DNA of 64,000 nt from positions 163,192-227,191 of the forward strand of contig CAWECY010000016.1 of assembly GCA_963807775.1 (NCBI GenBank). The letters run 5' to 3'. The position numbers and the translations under genes are program-made. This DNA comes from Bog-473 sp963807775 (lineage in GTDB: Bacteria > Actinomycetota > Acidimicrobiia > Acidimicrobiales > RAAP-2). Below are positions 47,321 through 55,720 of the stretch, piece after piece. Below the pieces are notes generated by a model, which searched no databases, had not been told where the DNA came from, and was given only the letters and a program-made list of their open reading frames with translations. The number at the start of each line of letters is the position of its first letter. The stretch's first letter is position 1.

Positions 47321-47905
47321 TTAGCGGAGCGCTTCCCAGATCGCCCAACCGGTCAGGGCGAAGAGCACGACCGCGGTGACGATGCGCACCGTGGCCACGT
47401 TGACCACCCGTAACAGGCTCTGACCGCTGACGACCGCCAGAGCGGCCACCGTCCACAGCGCCAGCACGGCGCCGACGGCGACCGACACCGGGTCGTGGTA
47501 GTGGGCGGCCAGGTTGGCCGTCAGGATCTGGGTGAGGTCGCCCCACTCGGCTAGGAAGATGACGACGAAGGCGGTGACGGCCACCCGACGGTGCGTGGCC
47601 ACCTCGCGCTCGATGATCTCGTCCTCCTGGCGCTCCTTGGCCGCTTCTCGCAACGCCAGCACGCCACCGGCGAAGAACATGGCGGCGACGATCGCCTCGA
47701 GGGCGCGGTGCGGCAGCAGGTGGAACAGCGCCACCCCGATGGTGACGGCGATGGCCACGTGGACGGCGAAGGCCGCGGCCGCGCCGAGCCACACGAGGAA
47801 CGGTCGCCCACACGTCGACATGACGAGGGAGGCGAACATCGTCTTGTCCGGAAGCTCGCCCAAGAAGATGATCGGGAAGACGGCAACGACGACGGCGAGC
47901 TGCAC
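47321..47905 (-). CDS. TMEM165/GDT1-family divalent cation transporter
   Basis: 194 residues, six membrane helices in two repeats. The family motif ExGDKT appears as FLGELPDKTMFAS in repeat 1 (Gly replaced by Pro) and as FLAEWGDLTQILT in repeat 2 (Lys replaced by Leu). Family members export Mn2+ or Ca2+. The basic loop in the middle carries KERQEDEIIEREVATHRR. GTG 47905 has an AAAGG site. Substrate cannot be set from sequence alone. Confidence 0.88.
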   Translation of the reverse strand: MQLAVVVAVFPIIFLGELPDKTMFASLVMSTCGRPFLVWLGAAAAFAVHVAIAVTIGVALFHLLPHRALEAIVAAMFFAGGVLALREAAKERQEDEIIEREVATHRRVAVTAFVVIFLAEWGDLTQILTANLAAHYHDPVSVAVGAVLALWTVAALAVVSGQSLLRVVNVATVRIVTAVVLFALTGWAIWEALR

Positions 47906-47981
47906 GGCGACCTTTCGTTCGGGTCCGAACGTACCTCCTGGGGCTCCCGGCGCAGGTCACCGCCGGTGCATGTGTAGAGGG

Positions 47982-48914
47982 TCAGGCGCCCCCGGCGGCT
48001 ACCGCCGGTACCGCCACCGTCGCCGCCGGAGCATCCGTGGCCACGAGTCCGACCACGTCGAGCACGTTCGTCATGACCTCTCCGAACGCGTCCGGGTCGG
48101 CCAGCAGCCACGAGTGCGCGCCCGGCACGGTCACCACGTCGGGATCGCCCAGGGCCTGGCACAGGCTCTCGAGCGATCGGCGCGTGAGTAGCTGGTCGCG
48201 AGCGCCCCACAGGACGACCACGGGCAGGTGGCGCCGCCGCAGATCTTCCAGCTCGGAGGTCAGGTCGGCCTGACGAGCCAGCGCGGCAGCCCGAAAGAAG
48301 GACCGCGGGTCTCGCACCAGGTTGGGCAGGGCCTCGGCGACGATCACGGGCAGGACCCGGCGGGCCTGGCGCACGGGCAACAGATCGGCGTGGAAGTGGA
48401 TGCCCCAGTCCCAGGGTGGCCGCCGGGTCAGCGAGTGGATCCACGAGGTCTGGTACCAGGCCGATGCGCCGATGGAGTTGATGAGCACGAGCGCGCGCAC
48501 CTGGCGCCGGTGATCGTGGGCCAGCGTGATGGCGACGCCGCCGCCGAACGAGTGCCCGAGGACGAGCGCCGGCTCGTTCACTCCCACCGCCCTGAGGAAG
48601 GCGGCCGCCCAGGCTCCGTAGCCGGCCACGGTGACCTCCTCGTCGGGCAGTGCGGCCGTGCCGCCGAACCCGGGCAGAGCCGGTGCATAGACGTGCAGCC
48701 CGGCGCGCACCAGGCGTGACAGGGACCGCTTGTACGCCTTATGGCCGAGGCCCCAGCCGTGGAGGAAGAGGACCGGGGTCCCCTCCCCCGCCTCGCCGTA
48801 GACGGCCGGCCGGCCGTCTACCGTCGTCTCCTTCCAGCGGAGCCAGTCGGCGTGATCCCCGGCGCCGTCCACCTCCGCGTCGCCACTCGCTGCGCCCGTC
48901 CCGGTCCCCTCCAT
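47982..48914 (-). CDS. Alpha/beta hydrolase
   Basis: 310 residues. HGW oxyanion motif in VLFLHGWGLGH, nucleophile elbow LGHSFGGGVA, acid in WGARDQLLT and His in PGAHSWLL. The cap region carries Trp-rich WYQTSWIHSL. No specific substrate is evident; epoxide hydrolase, esterase or lactonase are possible. ATG 48914 has no clear ribosome site. Located 76 bp after the cysteine... the upstream same-strand SDR gene end is 116 bp away with an A-rich tandem repeat between. Confidence 0.85.
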   Translation of the reverse strand: MEGTGTGAASGDAEVDGAGDHADWLRWKETTVDGRPAVYGEAGEGTPVLFLHGWGLGHKAYKRSLSRLVRAGLHVYAPALPGFGGTAALPDEEVTVAGYGAWAAAFLRAVGVNEPALVLGHSFGGGVAITLAHDHRRQVRALVLINSIGASAWYQTSWIHSLTRRPPWDWGIHFHADLLPVRQARRVLPVIVAEALPNLVRDPRSFFRAAALARQADLTSELEDLRRRHLPVVVLWGARDQLLTRRSLESLCQALGDPDVVTVPGAHSWLLADPDAFGEVMTNVLDVVGLVATDAPAATVAVPAVAAGGA

Positions 48915-48962
48915 GGCTCAACCATGGCGGGTGCGGCCGGCATCGGCCTAGAGCCGAACGGC

Positions 48963-49004
48963 CCAAAGAAAATCAACGAGAACCAAAGAAAATCAACCAG
49001 AACC
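48963..49004. repeat. Two tandem 20-nt A-rich units
   Basis: CCAAAGAAAATCAACGAGAA is followed by the same unit with one change (C for G), then CC. It is strikingly A-rich for this genome and lies between the SDR stop and the hydrolase start, about 50 nt upstream of the latter. It may form a T-rich UP-type promoter element on the minus strand. Confidence 0.6.
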
Positions 49005-49030
49005 GTGCGATCGGCTCTGGCGCGGCAAGC

Positions 49031-49891
49031 TCAGGCCATGTCTTCAACGGCGTCCTGCCCGGCCTGGTCGAGCAGGGATTGTCCGGTCAGCGTGAAGACG
49101 GTCTCGTCGTCGCTGGCGCGCCACAGATCGAGCAGCTCGAGCCCGACGGGGTCGCAGCCGTAGCGCAGGGGGCCGTCCCCGTCGAGGATGGCGTCGACGA
49201 TGGCCGCGGCGGCGGCCCGCGGCTCGACCACACGGGGATCGGCGTACTCGCTGCGCAGTGCCGCCGACACGTCGGCCAACGCCCGGTACTCGGCGAAACG
49301 GGCGGCGTCGGGTTCGCCGGTGCTGATGCGGAACATGTCGGTGTCGACGGGCCCGGGGAGGATCTCGACCACCCGGATCCCGAATGGCGCCACCTCGGTG
49401 CGCAGGCTGTCGTCGAAGGCGGACACGGCCGCCTTCGAGGCTCGATAGGCCGAGAAGAAGGGCACGGAGGCGAAGATCGACGAGGAGCTGACCGTGCACA
49501 CGACGGCGGGCCGATTGGCTCGCAGGATGGGGATGGCCGCCGACGTCAGGGCGACCACGCCGAACACGTTGGTCTCGAACATGCGGCGCCAGTCGTCGAG
49601 GTCGGCGAACTCCACCGGGAGGAAGTCGGTGTCGATGCCGGCGTTGTTCACCAGGACTCGCAGGTCAGGTGGGAGCTCGAACGTCGAAGGGTCGGTGACG
49701 TCGAGGCGGCTGACCGTCAGGTGGCCCTCTGACTCGTCGGCCAGGCCGGCGCCGGCCGACGGATCACGCATGGTGGCCACGGTGTCGAAGCCACGGTCGG
49801 CCAGCTCGAGCGCCACCGCCCGGCCGATGCCGCGGCTGGCCCCCGTGACCAGCGCACTGCCCCCGATGTCCATGCTCGTGTCAGAGTCCAT
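49031..49891 (-). CDS. Short-chain dehydrogenase/reductase
   Basis: 286 residues. Classical SDR: cofactor motif TGASRGIGRA, NNAG at about 90, catalytic Ser in TVSSSSIF and YRASK (Tyr-x3-Lys). An Arg after the second strand (TMRDPS) suggests NADP preference. The substrate is unknown. ATG 49891 or the in-frame ATG 49873 could be the start. Divergent from the methyltransferase gene, 56 bp between starts. Confidence 0.9.
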   Translation of the reverse strand: MDSDTSMDIGGSALVTGASRGIGRAVALELADRGFDTVATMRDPSAGAGLADESEGHLTVSRLDVTDPSTFELPPDLRVLVNNAGIDTDFLPVEFADLDDWRRMFETNVFGVVALTSAAIPILRANRPAVVCTVSSSSIFASVPFFSAYRASKAAVSAFDDSLRTEVAPFGIRVVEILPGPVDTDMFRISTGEPDAARFAEYRALADVSAALRSEYADPRVVEPRAAAAAIVDAILDGDGPLRYGCDPVGLELLDLWRASDDETVFTLTGQSLLDQAGQDAVEDMA

Positions 49892-49947
49892 ACCGCGAGT
49901 CTCGCCGCCTCGCCGCCGCAGTGCTCATCCCGGTAGCGTCCGAGCCC

Positions 49948-50568
49948 GTGGGTGTGTATCGGGAGCAGGTGGTGCCGCGGCTGGTCGAGTGGACGTGCGG
50001 CTCCTCGGGCTTCGACCGCTGGCGGGCGCAGGCGACGGACGGCCTCTCGGGCCGCGTGGTCGAGATCGGTTTCGGTTCGGGCCTCAACGTCAAGCTCTAC
50101 CCACCGGAGGTGACGCGGGTGCTCGCCGTCGAACCGGCGACGGTGGCCCGGGAGCGGGCGACGCACCGGATCGCAGAGGGATCGGTGCCGGTCGAGTTCG
50201 TCGGCCTCGACGGACAGTCCATCCCCCTCGATGCCGCCAGCTGCGACGGCGCGCTCTCCACGTTCACCCTGTGTACGGTGCCGGATCCCACGCAGGCGCT
50301 GGCCGAGCTGTACCGGGTGCTGCGGCCGGGCGGCACAGTGCACTTCTTGGAGCACGGGCTCTCCCCCGACGCCGGAGTGGCCAAGTGGCAACACCGCATG
50401 GAGCCGATGCAGCGCCGGCTGGCCGACGGGTGCCATCTGACCCGGGAGGCGCCGGCGCTCGTGGAGGAAGCGGGTTTCGGGCTGACGCGGCTCGAACAGC
50501 GCTACGTACGCGGCCCGAAGCCGTGGTGTTACCTGAGCGTGGGTGCCGCAGCCAAGCCGGGACCGTAA
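49948..50568 (+). CDS. SAM-dependent methyltransferase (class I)
   Basis: 206 residues. Motif I VVEIGFGSGLNVKLY, motif II near LAVEPA, LSTFTLCTVPD and LRPGGTVHFLEHG complete the Methyltransf_11 fold. N-terminal GVYREQVVPRLVEWTCGS is typical of a small actinobacterial group. GTG 49948 is chosen because family similarity begins there and TAGCGT lies 8 nt upstream; GTG 49921 is a longer option. The enoyl-CoA hydratase gene starts 2 nt after its stop. Acceptor unknown. Confidence 0.87.
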   Translation: MGVYREQVVPRLVEWTCGSSGFDRWRAQATDGLSGRVVEIGFGSGLNVKLYPPEVTRVLAVEPATVARERATHRIAEGSVPVEFVGLDGQSIPLDAASCDGALSTFTLCTVPDPTQALAELYRVLRPGGTVHFLEHGLSPDAGVAKWQHRMEPMQRRLADGCHLTREAPALVEEAGFGLTRLEQRYVRGPKPWCYLSVGAAAKPGP

Positions 50569-50570
50569 CC

Positions 50571-51397
50571 ATGACCTCGCCCACGAACACTCTGCTCGTC
50601 GACCAGCCCGAGGAGGGCGTGACACGGATCACGCTCAACCGGCCGGACCGGCTCAACGCCATGAACGTCGAGCTGATCGGCGATCTCCATGACGCGCTCG
50701 ATGACGTCGCCCACGACCGGAGCTGCCGCGTCGTGCTGCTCACCGGCGCCGGCCGCGGCTTCTGCGCCGGGCTGGACCTGGGTGGGTACGGCCCGCCCCG
50801 CGCTCGGAGGGACTGGGCCGGGTCGAGACGGGCTTCGCCACCCAGACGCATATCGCCACCCTGGTGCCACAGCTGCGCGCCCTGCCGCAGCCGGTGATCG
50901 CCGCCGTCAACGGAGCGGCGGCCGGCGGCGGCCTCGCTCTGGCCCTGGCCAGCGACATCCGCATCGCGTCGGCCTCGGCGCGCTTCAACGTGGCCTTCGT
51001 GCGGCTCGGGATCTCGGGCTGTGACATCGGCGTGAGCTGGATGCTGCCCCGGCTCATCGGCGCGTCACGCGCCTGGGAACTCATGTTGACGGGGCGGATC
51101 ATCGACGCCGCGGAGGCGGACCGCATCGGACTGGTGCTGCGCGTCGTCCCGGACGACGAGCTCCTGGACGCGGCGCTCGAGACGGCCCGGCCGATCGTCG
51201 CCAACAGCCCGTGGGGCATCCGCATGACCAAAGAGGTGATGTGGTCGCAGCTGGAGGTGCCCTCACTCCAGGCGGGAATCGACCTCGAGAACCGCACGCA
51301 GGTCCTCTCGTCCATGACGGGCGACATGCGGGAGGCCGTGGCCGCCTTCTTGGAGAAGCGCCCAGCGCGCTACGGAACCCAGACACCGGACTCCTGA
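50571..51397 (+). CDS. Enoyl-CoA hydratase/isomerase, frame broken by one missing base near 50795
   Basis: About 275 residues when repaired. The first part, MTSPTNTLLVDQPEEGVTRI to AGLDLGGYG, and the second, APRSEGLGRVETGFATQTHI to the stop at 51397, are in different frames and join cleanly if one base is added in the CCCGCCCCG run at 50792-50800. Crotonase motifs: TLNRPDRLNAMN, GAGRGFCAGLDL, VNGAAAGGGLALALASDIR and VRLGISGCDIGVSW. Catalytic Glu residues of hydratases are not both present. Co-transcribed with the methyltransferase. Confidence 0.85.
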
Positions 51398-51465
51398 TCA
51401 GGGCGCGCCCGGCCGGCGATGCCGATGCCGGGGCGGCGTTCTGCCTGGCTACGTTGGACTCCCTG

Positions 51466-52938
51466 ATGCGGCGGCGCTATCCAACTTCCGGCGGCAGATG
51501 GCCGCTGGCCGCCACCGCCTCCCTCTGCCTCGGTCTCCTTCTGGCGGGGTGCGCGAGCGGTGCCGGACCGAGTGCCGGTCCCCTGACCAACCCCTCGAGC
51601 TCCGTCGCCCCTTCACCCGACTACCCCGACATCTGCGCGCCGGTCGGTCCGGACACGTCGAGCACGTGTCTGCGCCTCACGCTGGCTGCCATCGATGCCG
51701 CCAGAAGCAGCGAGCACGTCCGCCCGATGCAGCTGCCATCGGACTTCTCACAATTGTCCGTGCCCGAACAGCTCTTCGTGGCCATCGACCGCGAACGGGT
51801 GGACCGCGGCCTGGCCCCCTTCCCCGGGCTCTCGACCGCGCTCGACCGGAATGCCGCCCGGGGTGCCGACTCGGCCCAGCTGCCACCGCGCCCCGGCCGC
51901 GCCTACTCCTCCGTCGACACGGAGTGGATCGGTGCCGTGGCCAACGGTCTCGACGCCGACTACCAGTGGATGTACAACGACGGACCCGACAGCGGCGTCC
52001 CCGGGTGCTCCGGCAACCAGTCGTCGGGGTGCTGGGGCGATCGCGACATCGTCCTCGGGCGGTTCGGCTCGAAGCATCTCGCGTTGGGCGTCGCCTTCGA
52101 TCCCACCGGTGACACCTCAGCGGGCGACCGGGGCGGATCCTCGTTGGCGGCCACGCTGGCCGTCGACGCCTCAGGGTCGGGTCCGTTTGCGTACACCTGG
52201 AAACAGGCGCTGGCGGCCACCGCCGCCGGAACTCTGATGCCGTTGCGATCGATCCCGGCGTCGGAGTCCGACACGGGGATACAGGACCCGATCAGCAATG
52301 TGACCCCGATGCCCGACTACACCCGCATCTGCGCCGACAACGGGATTGACAACTCACCCAAGTGCATCGGTGCTGTCCTCGCTGCCATCAACCGCGCCCA
52401 CGCCCTCGAGGGCATCCGGCCCATGGTGCTGCCCGCCGGCTTTGCCCAACTGAGCGTGCCCGACCAGCTCTTCGTCGCGGTGAACCTCGAACGGGTCGAC
52501 CGCGGACTGCCGCCCTTCGGCGGGCTCACCGCCGCGCTCAACCACAACGCCCAGCGAGGTGCCGACGACGCCAACGACCCGCCCGACCCGGGTTCGGCCT
52601 ATGCACTCGACGATGCGGAGTGGGCCGGGGGCTCGTCGAACGGGCTCGACGCCGTCTACGGCTGGATGTACGACGACGGCTACGACAGCGGCAACCTCGA
52701 CTGCGAACGACGGGGTGCCTCCGGGTGCTGGGGGCATCGCAAGGGCATCCTCGATGACTTCGGCTCGGGAGCCAACCTGGTCATGGGAGCCGCCCTCAGC
52801 CCGTCGAGCGACACGCACAGCGGCGATTCGGGCGGCACCTCCATGGCCGTCACCCTCGCCGTGTCCGAAACTCCGGCCCGGTCGTTCACCTACACCTGGT
52901 CGCAGGTGTTGTCCGCCCTGCCGGCGGGGGCGACCTAA
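51466..52938 (+). CDS. Secreted lipoprotein with two tandem CAP/SCP-like domains
   Basis: 490 residues. Signal peptide with lipobox LLLAGC (Cys29). Two homologous repeats, about 51-250 and 283-485, share PDYxxICA, QLSVPxQLFVAxxxERVDRG, and SGCWGxRxxILxxFGS. The last resembles the GHRxNIL segment and the ERVDRGL the NxxR segment of YkwD-type CAP domains. Each repeat has four conserved cysteines, suggesting two disulfides. Tandem CAP domains on one lipoprotein are uncommon. Function unknown: CAP proteins include cell-wall, protease-like and lipid-binding members. Confidence 0.8.
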   Translation: MRRRYPTSGGRWPLAATASLCLGLLLAGCASGAGPSAGPLTNPSSSVAPSPDYPDICAPVGPDTSSTCLRLTLAAIDAARSSEHVRPMQLPSDFSQLSVPEQLFVAIDRERVDRGLAPFPGLSTALDRNAARGADSAQLPPRPGRAYSSVDTEWIGAVANGLDADYQWMYNDGPDSGVPGCSGNQSSGCWGDRDIVLGRFGSKHLALGVAFDPTGDTSAGDRGGSSLAATLAVDASGSGPFAYTWKQALAATAAGTLMPLRSIPASESDTGIQDPISNVTPMPDYTRICADNGIDNSPKCIGAVLAAINRAHALEGIRPMVLPAGFAQLSVPDQLFVAVNLERVDRGLPPFGGLTAALNHNAQRGADDANDPPDPGSAYALDDAEWAGGSSNGLDAVYGWMYDDGYDSGNLDCERRGASGCWGHRKGILDDFGSGANLVMGAALSPSSDTHSGDSGGTSMAVTLAVSETPARSFTYTWSQVLSALPAGAT

Positions 52939-53001
52939 GAACGGCCTTGCCGTCGGCCGTGGTCTCGGGGTGCGTCACCGCGACCCCCTAGGTTGGGCGA
53001 C

Positions 53002-53346
53002 GTGACCTCCCAGATCTACTTCAACCCCTCATGCTCGAAGTGCCGCACCGCCCAGGCCCTGCTCGACGAGCACGGGGTGGAGGCCGAGACCGTCCGCTAC
53101 CTGGACCACCCACCAACACGCGACGACTTGGACCGTCTCATGGGGCTGCTCGGGATCGACGACCCGCGTCTGATGATGCGCACGGGCGAGGCCGTGTACG
53201 CCGAGTTGGGGCTGGAACAGGCCACGACCGACGAACTGCTCGAGGCGATTACGAAGCAGCCGATCCTCTTGGAACGACCGATCCTCGTGATCGGCGAACG
53301 AGCGGTGATCGCCCGGCCGCCCGAACGGCTCCTCGAATTACTCTGA
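53002..53346 (+). CDS. ArsC-family reductase (arsenate reductase, glutaredoxin type)
   Basis: 114 residues. Thioredoxin fold with NPSCSKCRTAQALL, i.e. CxxC at the active site as in ArsC/Spx/YffB relatives; ILLERPILVIGERAVIARPPE is the typical C-terminal half. Arsenate reductase activity is plausible, but the CxxC form also occurs in proteins of other function and no ars operon is near. GTG 53002 was chosen because TAGGTT ends 7 nt upstream and family similarity starts there. Confidence 0.85.
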   Translation: MTSQIYFNPSCSKCRTAQALLDEHGVEAETVRYLDHPPTRDDLDRLMGLLGIDDPRLMMRTGEAVYAELGLEQATTDELLEAITKQPILLERPILVIGERAVIARPPERLLELL

Positions 53347-53467
53347 GCCACCGATAGCTCGCGCTGCGGCCCGTCGGAGGGGCCGCGCTGCGTTGGTCCC
53401 CCCGGGCCTCGGGGTCGGGCCTTTAGGGTGTTCGCATCCTGCACCGAGACGAATCGAGGCCCAGACC

Positions 53468-53931
53468 GTGACGTCCCAACTGGTCATCTTCGGCATCCTC
53501 GGCATCGCGAGCACCGCGGTCGCCTTCTACGTCAACCGGAACCTCTTCACCGGACAGCGGCGCCGGGACGCGTCTCGCCCCTGGAAGGGATCTACTACGT
53601 CGTCGGCGTGTGCTCAATCGTCCTTGGGTGGTACTTCAACGTCCGCTACACCCACTTGTACGGGCACCGGGCCAACTACGGGAACTACACCAAGCTTCTG
53701 TTCACCAACTGGGCGGCCGACTCCGCGGCCCAGGACTACATCATCGTTAACGTGGTGTTGATGCCGCTGTGGACGATCGTGGAGGGCGGGCGGCGCGGCC
53801 TGAAATGGGCTTGGATCTTCTTCGTCATGAGCCTGTTCACCAGCCTGGCCTTCTCCATCGCCATGTTCCTGGCGTTCATGGAGCGGCTACTCCGCTACAA
53901 CCGCGAGCTGGTCCCCTCGAGCACCGCGTAG
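53468..53931 (+). CDS. DUF2834-family membrane protein, frame broken by one missing base at about 53550-53580
   Basis: About 154 residues when repaired. The first frame gives MTSQLVIFGILGIASTAVAF and NRNLFTGQRRR; the second resumes at PLEGIYYVVGVCSIVLGWYF, NVRYTHLYGHRANYGNY and several further membrane segments. The WYFNVRYT and adjoining acidic/aromatic residues fit DUF2834. About four membrane helices in total. Its role is unknown. The 3' end overlaps the convergent oxidoreductase gene by 37 nt. Confidence 0.7.
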
Positions 53932-55463
53932 CCGCAGTTGTAGCCGGGGATGAAGGTGACCCCGGGTCCCCCGTGACACCCAGCGCCACAGAGGTAGAGG
54001 CCGTCGACGGGGACGGGGTTGTCGGGCCAGCCGCGCGGGCCAGGGCGGAAGGGACCCATGAATTCGGGCTGAAGCAGTCCGTGGGTGAAGTCGCCGCCCG
54101 TGCAGCCGAACATGAGTTCGTAGGTGTAGGCCGGGTAATTCAGCTGACGGTCGATCAAGTCGGGGAAGTTGGGCGCGACGGCCGTGATCTTGGCCACGAT
54201 CCGCTCCGCCATCTCGTCACGAAGCCTCGTCTGTGACTCACGATCGCCACCAATGGGGAGGTAGAAGGCGAAGCTGCTGGCCGCGTGCTTGCCGGCCGGG
54301 GCCAGACTGGGGTCGTCAAGCGACGGGATCTGCAGGTTGAACGACGGAGAGGGCGGGACGATGCCTCTCACACAGCCTTCGAAGTCGAGTTGCATCTGCT
54401 CGGCCGTCCCGAAGAACGTGACGTTCCGCCCCAGCTCGGTGCCGTTGAGCTCCTCGTAGGGCGCCCGGTATTCCGGGAGGCCGTCCAAAGCGAAGTGCGC
54501 CTGGAAGTACGCCGCCCGGTGGTCGATGGCGGCGACCCGCCGGACGAAGGCGTCGGGCAGCGCGTCGCTGTCGAGGAGCAGCGTGGTGGCGGTCGGATCG
54601 AGGTTGGACACGACCACCGGGGCGGTGGCGACGGTGCCGTCGCCCAGTTCCACGCCCCGGACGGCACCGCCGTCGACGACGATGCGCGCCGCCTTGACGT
54701 GCCGTCGCAGCTCGCCGCCGTGCTGCTCGAACAGTCCGAGGAGGTGGTCCGCCATGGTGCCGAGGCCGCCGTGCACCTTCGACATGGTGGCCGTCCCCGG
54801 AGAGGCCAGCGCGAAGGCCAGGCACAAGGCGCTGCCCGGCGACGCCGGGCCCCGGAAGGTCGAGTTGACGGACAGAAAGCTCAGCATGCTGCGCACCGGC
54901 GCGTGCTTTACCTTGTCGGGAAGGAAGCGGTCGACGACGTCCATCACGCTCCCGAAGAAAGCCATGCGCATCGCCTCGCGCTCGGACTCGTTGGTGGCGC
55001 ACGCCCACATCTCGTCGAGCGAGTTGGGGGGACGGCGCACGTCGAAGCGACCGATGGCCCGGGCCGGGGCCTCGGCCCAGCCCGCCACCTCAGCCATCCC
55101 TAGGACCGCGTCGATCCCGAGGGTCTCGCCCAGATGCTCGAGCAACCGCTCCGGATCCGAGTACAAGAAGATGGGCGGCTGGTCGCTGTCATGGATACTG
55201 GCCGACTGCACCTCGGGCTCGTAAATGGGACATGACCCGAAGTCGAGGTCCTCGAAGATCTCGTTGGGGACCGGGAACTGGATGGAGCCCGCCAACTCGA
55301 ACCGGTAGCCCCGGATCAGCTCAGTGGTGGATGCCATCCCGCCGATGAAGTGGTTCTTCTCGAGGCAAAGAACACGCATGCCGCCCCGGGCCATGACCAC
55401 CGCCGCCGTCAGTCCGTTGTGGCCCGCCCCCACCACGATGGCGTCATAGTCAAAGTCAGGCAT
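53895..55463 (-). CDS. PYROXD2/phytoene-desaturase-like FAD oxidoreductase
   Basis: 522 residues. N-terminal FAD motif DYDAIVVGAGHNGLTAAVV (residues 4-22), a second LGTMADHLLG region and C-terminal GLYLCGAGCHGGPGVTFIPG match the amine-oxidase/CrtI-like PYROXD2 group. It lacks neighbours of carotenoid synthesis, so a carotene desaturase role is not supported; substrate unknown. ATG 55463 starts at the FAD domain; the longer open frame upstream has no homology. Confidence 0.87.
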   Translation of the reverse strand: MPDFDYDAIVVGAGHNGLTAAVVMARGGMRVLCLEKNHFIGGMASTTELIRGYRFELAGSIQFPVPNEIFEDLDFGSCPIYEPEVQSASIHDSDQPPIFLYSDPERLLEHLGETLGIDAVLGMAEVAGWAEAPARAIGRFDVRRPPNSLDEMWACATNESEREAMRMAFFGSVMDVVDRFLPDKVKHAPVRSMLSFLSVNSTFRGPASPGSALCLAFALASPGTATMSKVHGGLGTMADHLLGLFEQHGGELRRHVKAARIVVDGGAVRGVELGDGTVATAPVVVSNLDPTATTLLLDSDALPDAFVRRVAAIDHRAAYFQAHFALDGLPEYRAPYEELNGTELGRNVTFFGTAEQMQLDFEGCVRGIVPPSPSFNLQIPSLDDPSLAPAGKHAASSFAFYLPIGGDRESQTRLRDEMAERIVAKITAVAPNFPDLIDRQLNYPAYTYELMFGCTGGDFTHGLLQPEFMGPFRPGPRGWPDNPVPVDGLYLCGAGCHGGPGVTFIPGYNCGYAVLEGTSSRL

Positions 55464-55720
55464 CGGTACGGGACTGTAGCGATCACCTGAGGCGTCGCGC
55501 TGCTGCGTCGCACGGAGGAGAGTCGCCCGACCCGGAACACGTCGAGCCATGACCCACCGAACCACTCGCAAGGACACCACGGTCCTCCACGTGCTCGGAG
55601 GTCAATCCCTCCAAGGCGCATGACCCCAAGTGGGGTCAATCCCGACCAACTCCTGCTCCGTACATCCCCTCGGGAGGCCGGTGGTGGCTTCCATGGGACC
55701 ACACCCCGAAGGGAGTCGTC
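55464..55720. other. Divergent intergenic region with palindrome
   Basis: 257 bp between the PYROXD2-like and beta-propeller genes. It contains TGACCCC/GGGGTCA (55621-55638) and otherwise no recognised feature. Confidence 0.5.
55621..55638. promoter_or_regulatory. 7-bp inverted repeat, candidate operator
   Basis: TGACCCC (55621-55627) and GGGGTCA (55632-55638) around AAGT, 83 nt before the beta-propeller gene and about 160 nt from the oxidoreductase start. A related half, GGTCAATCCC, occurs about 20 nt upstream. Confidence 0.45.
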
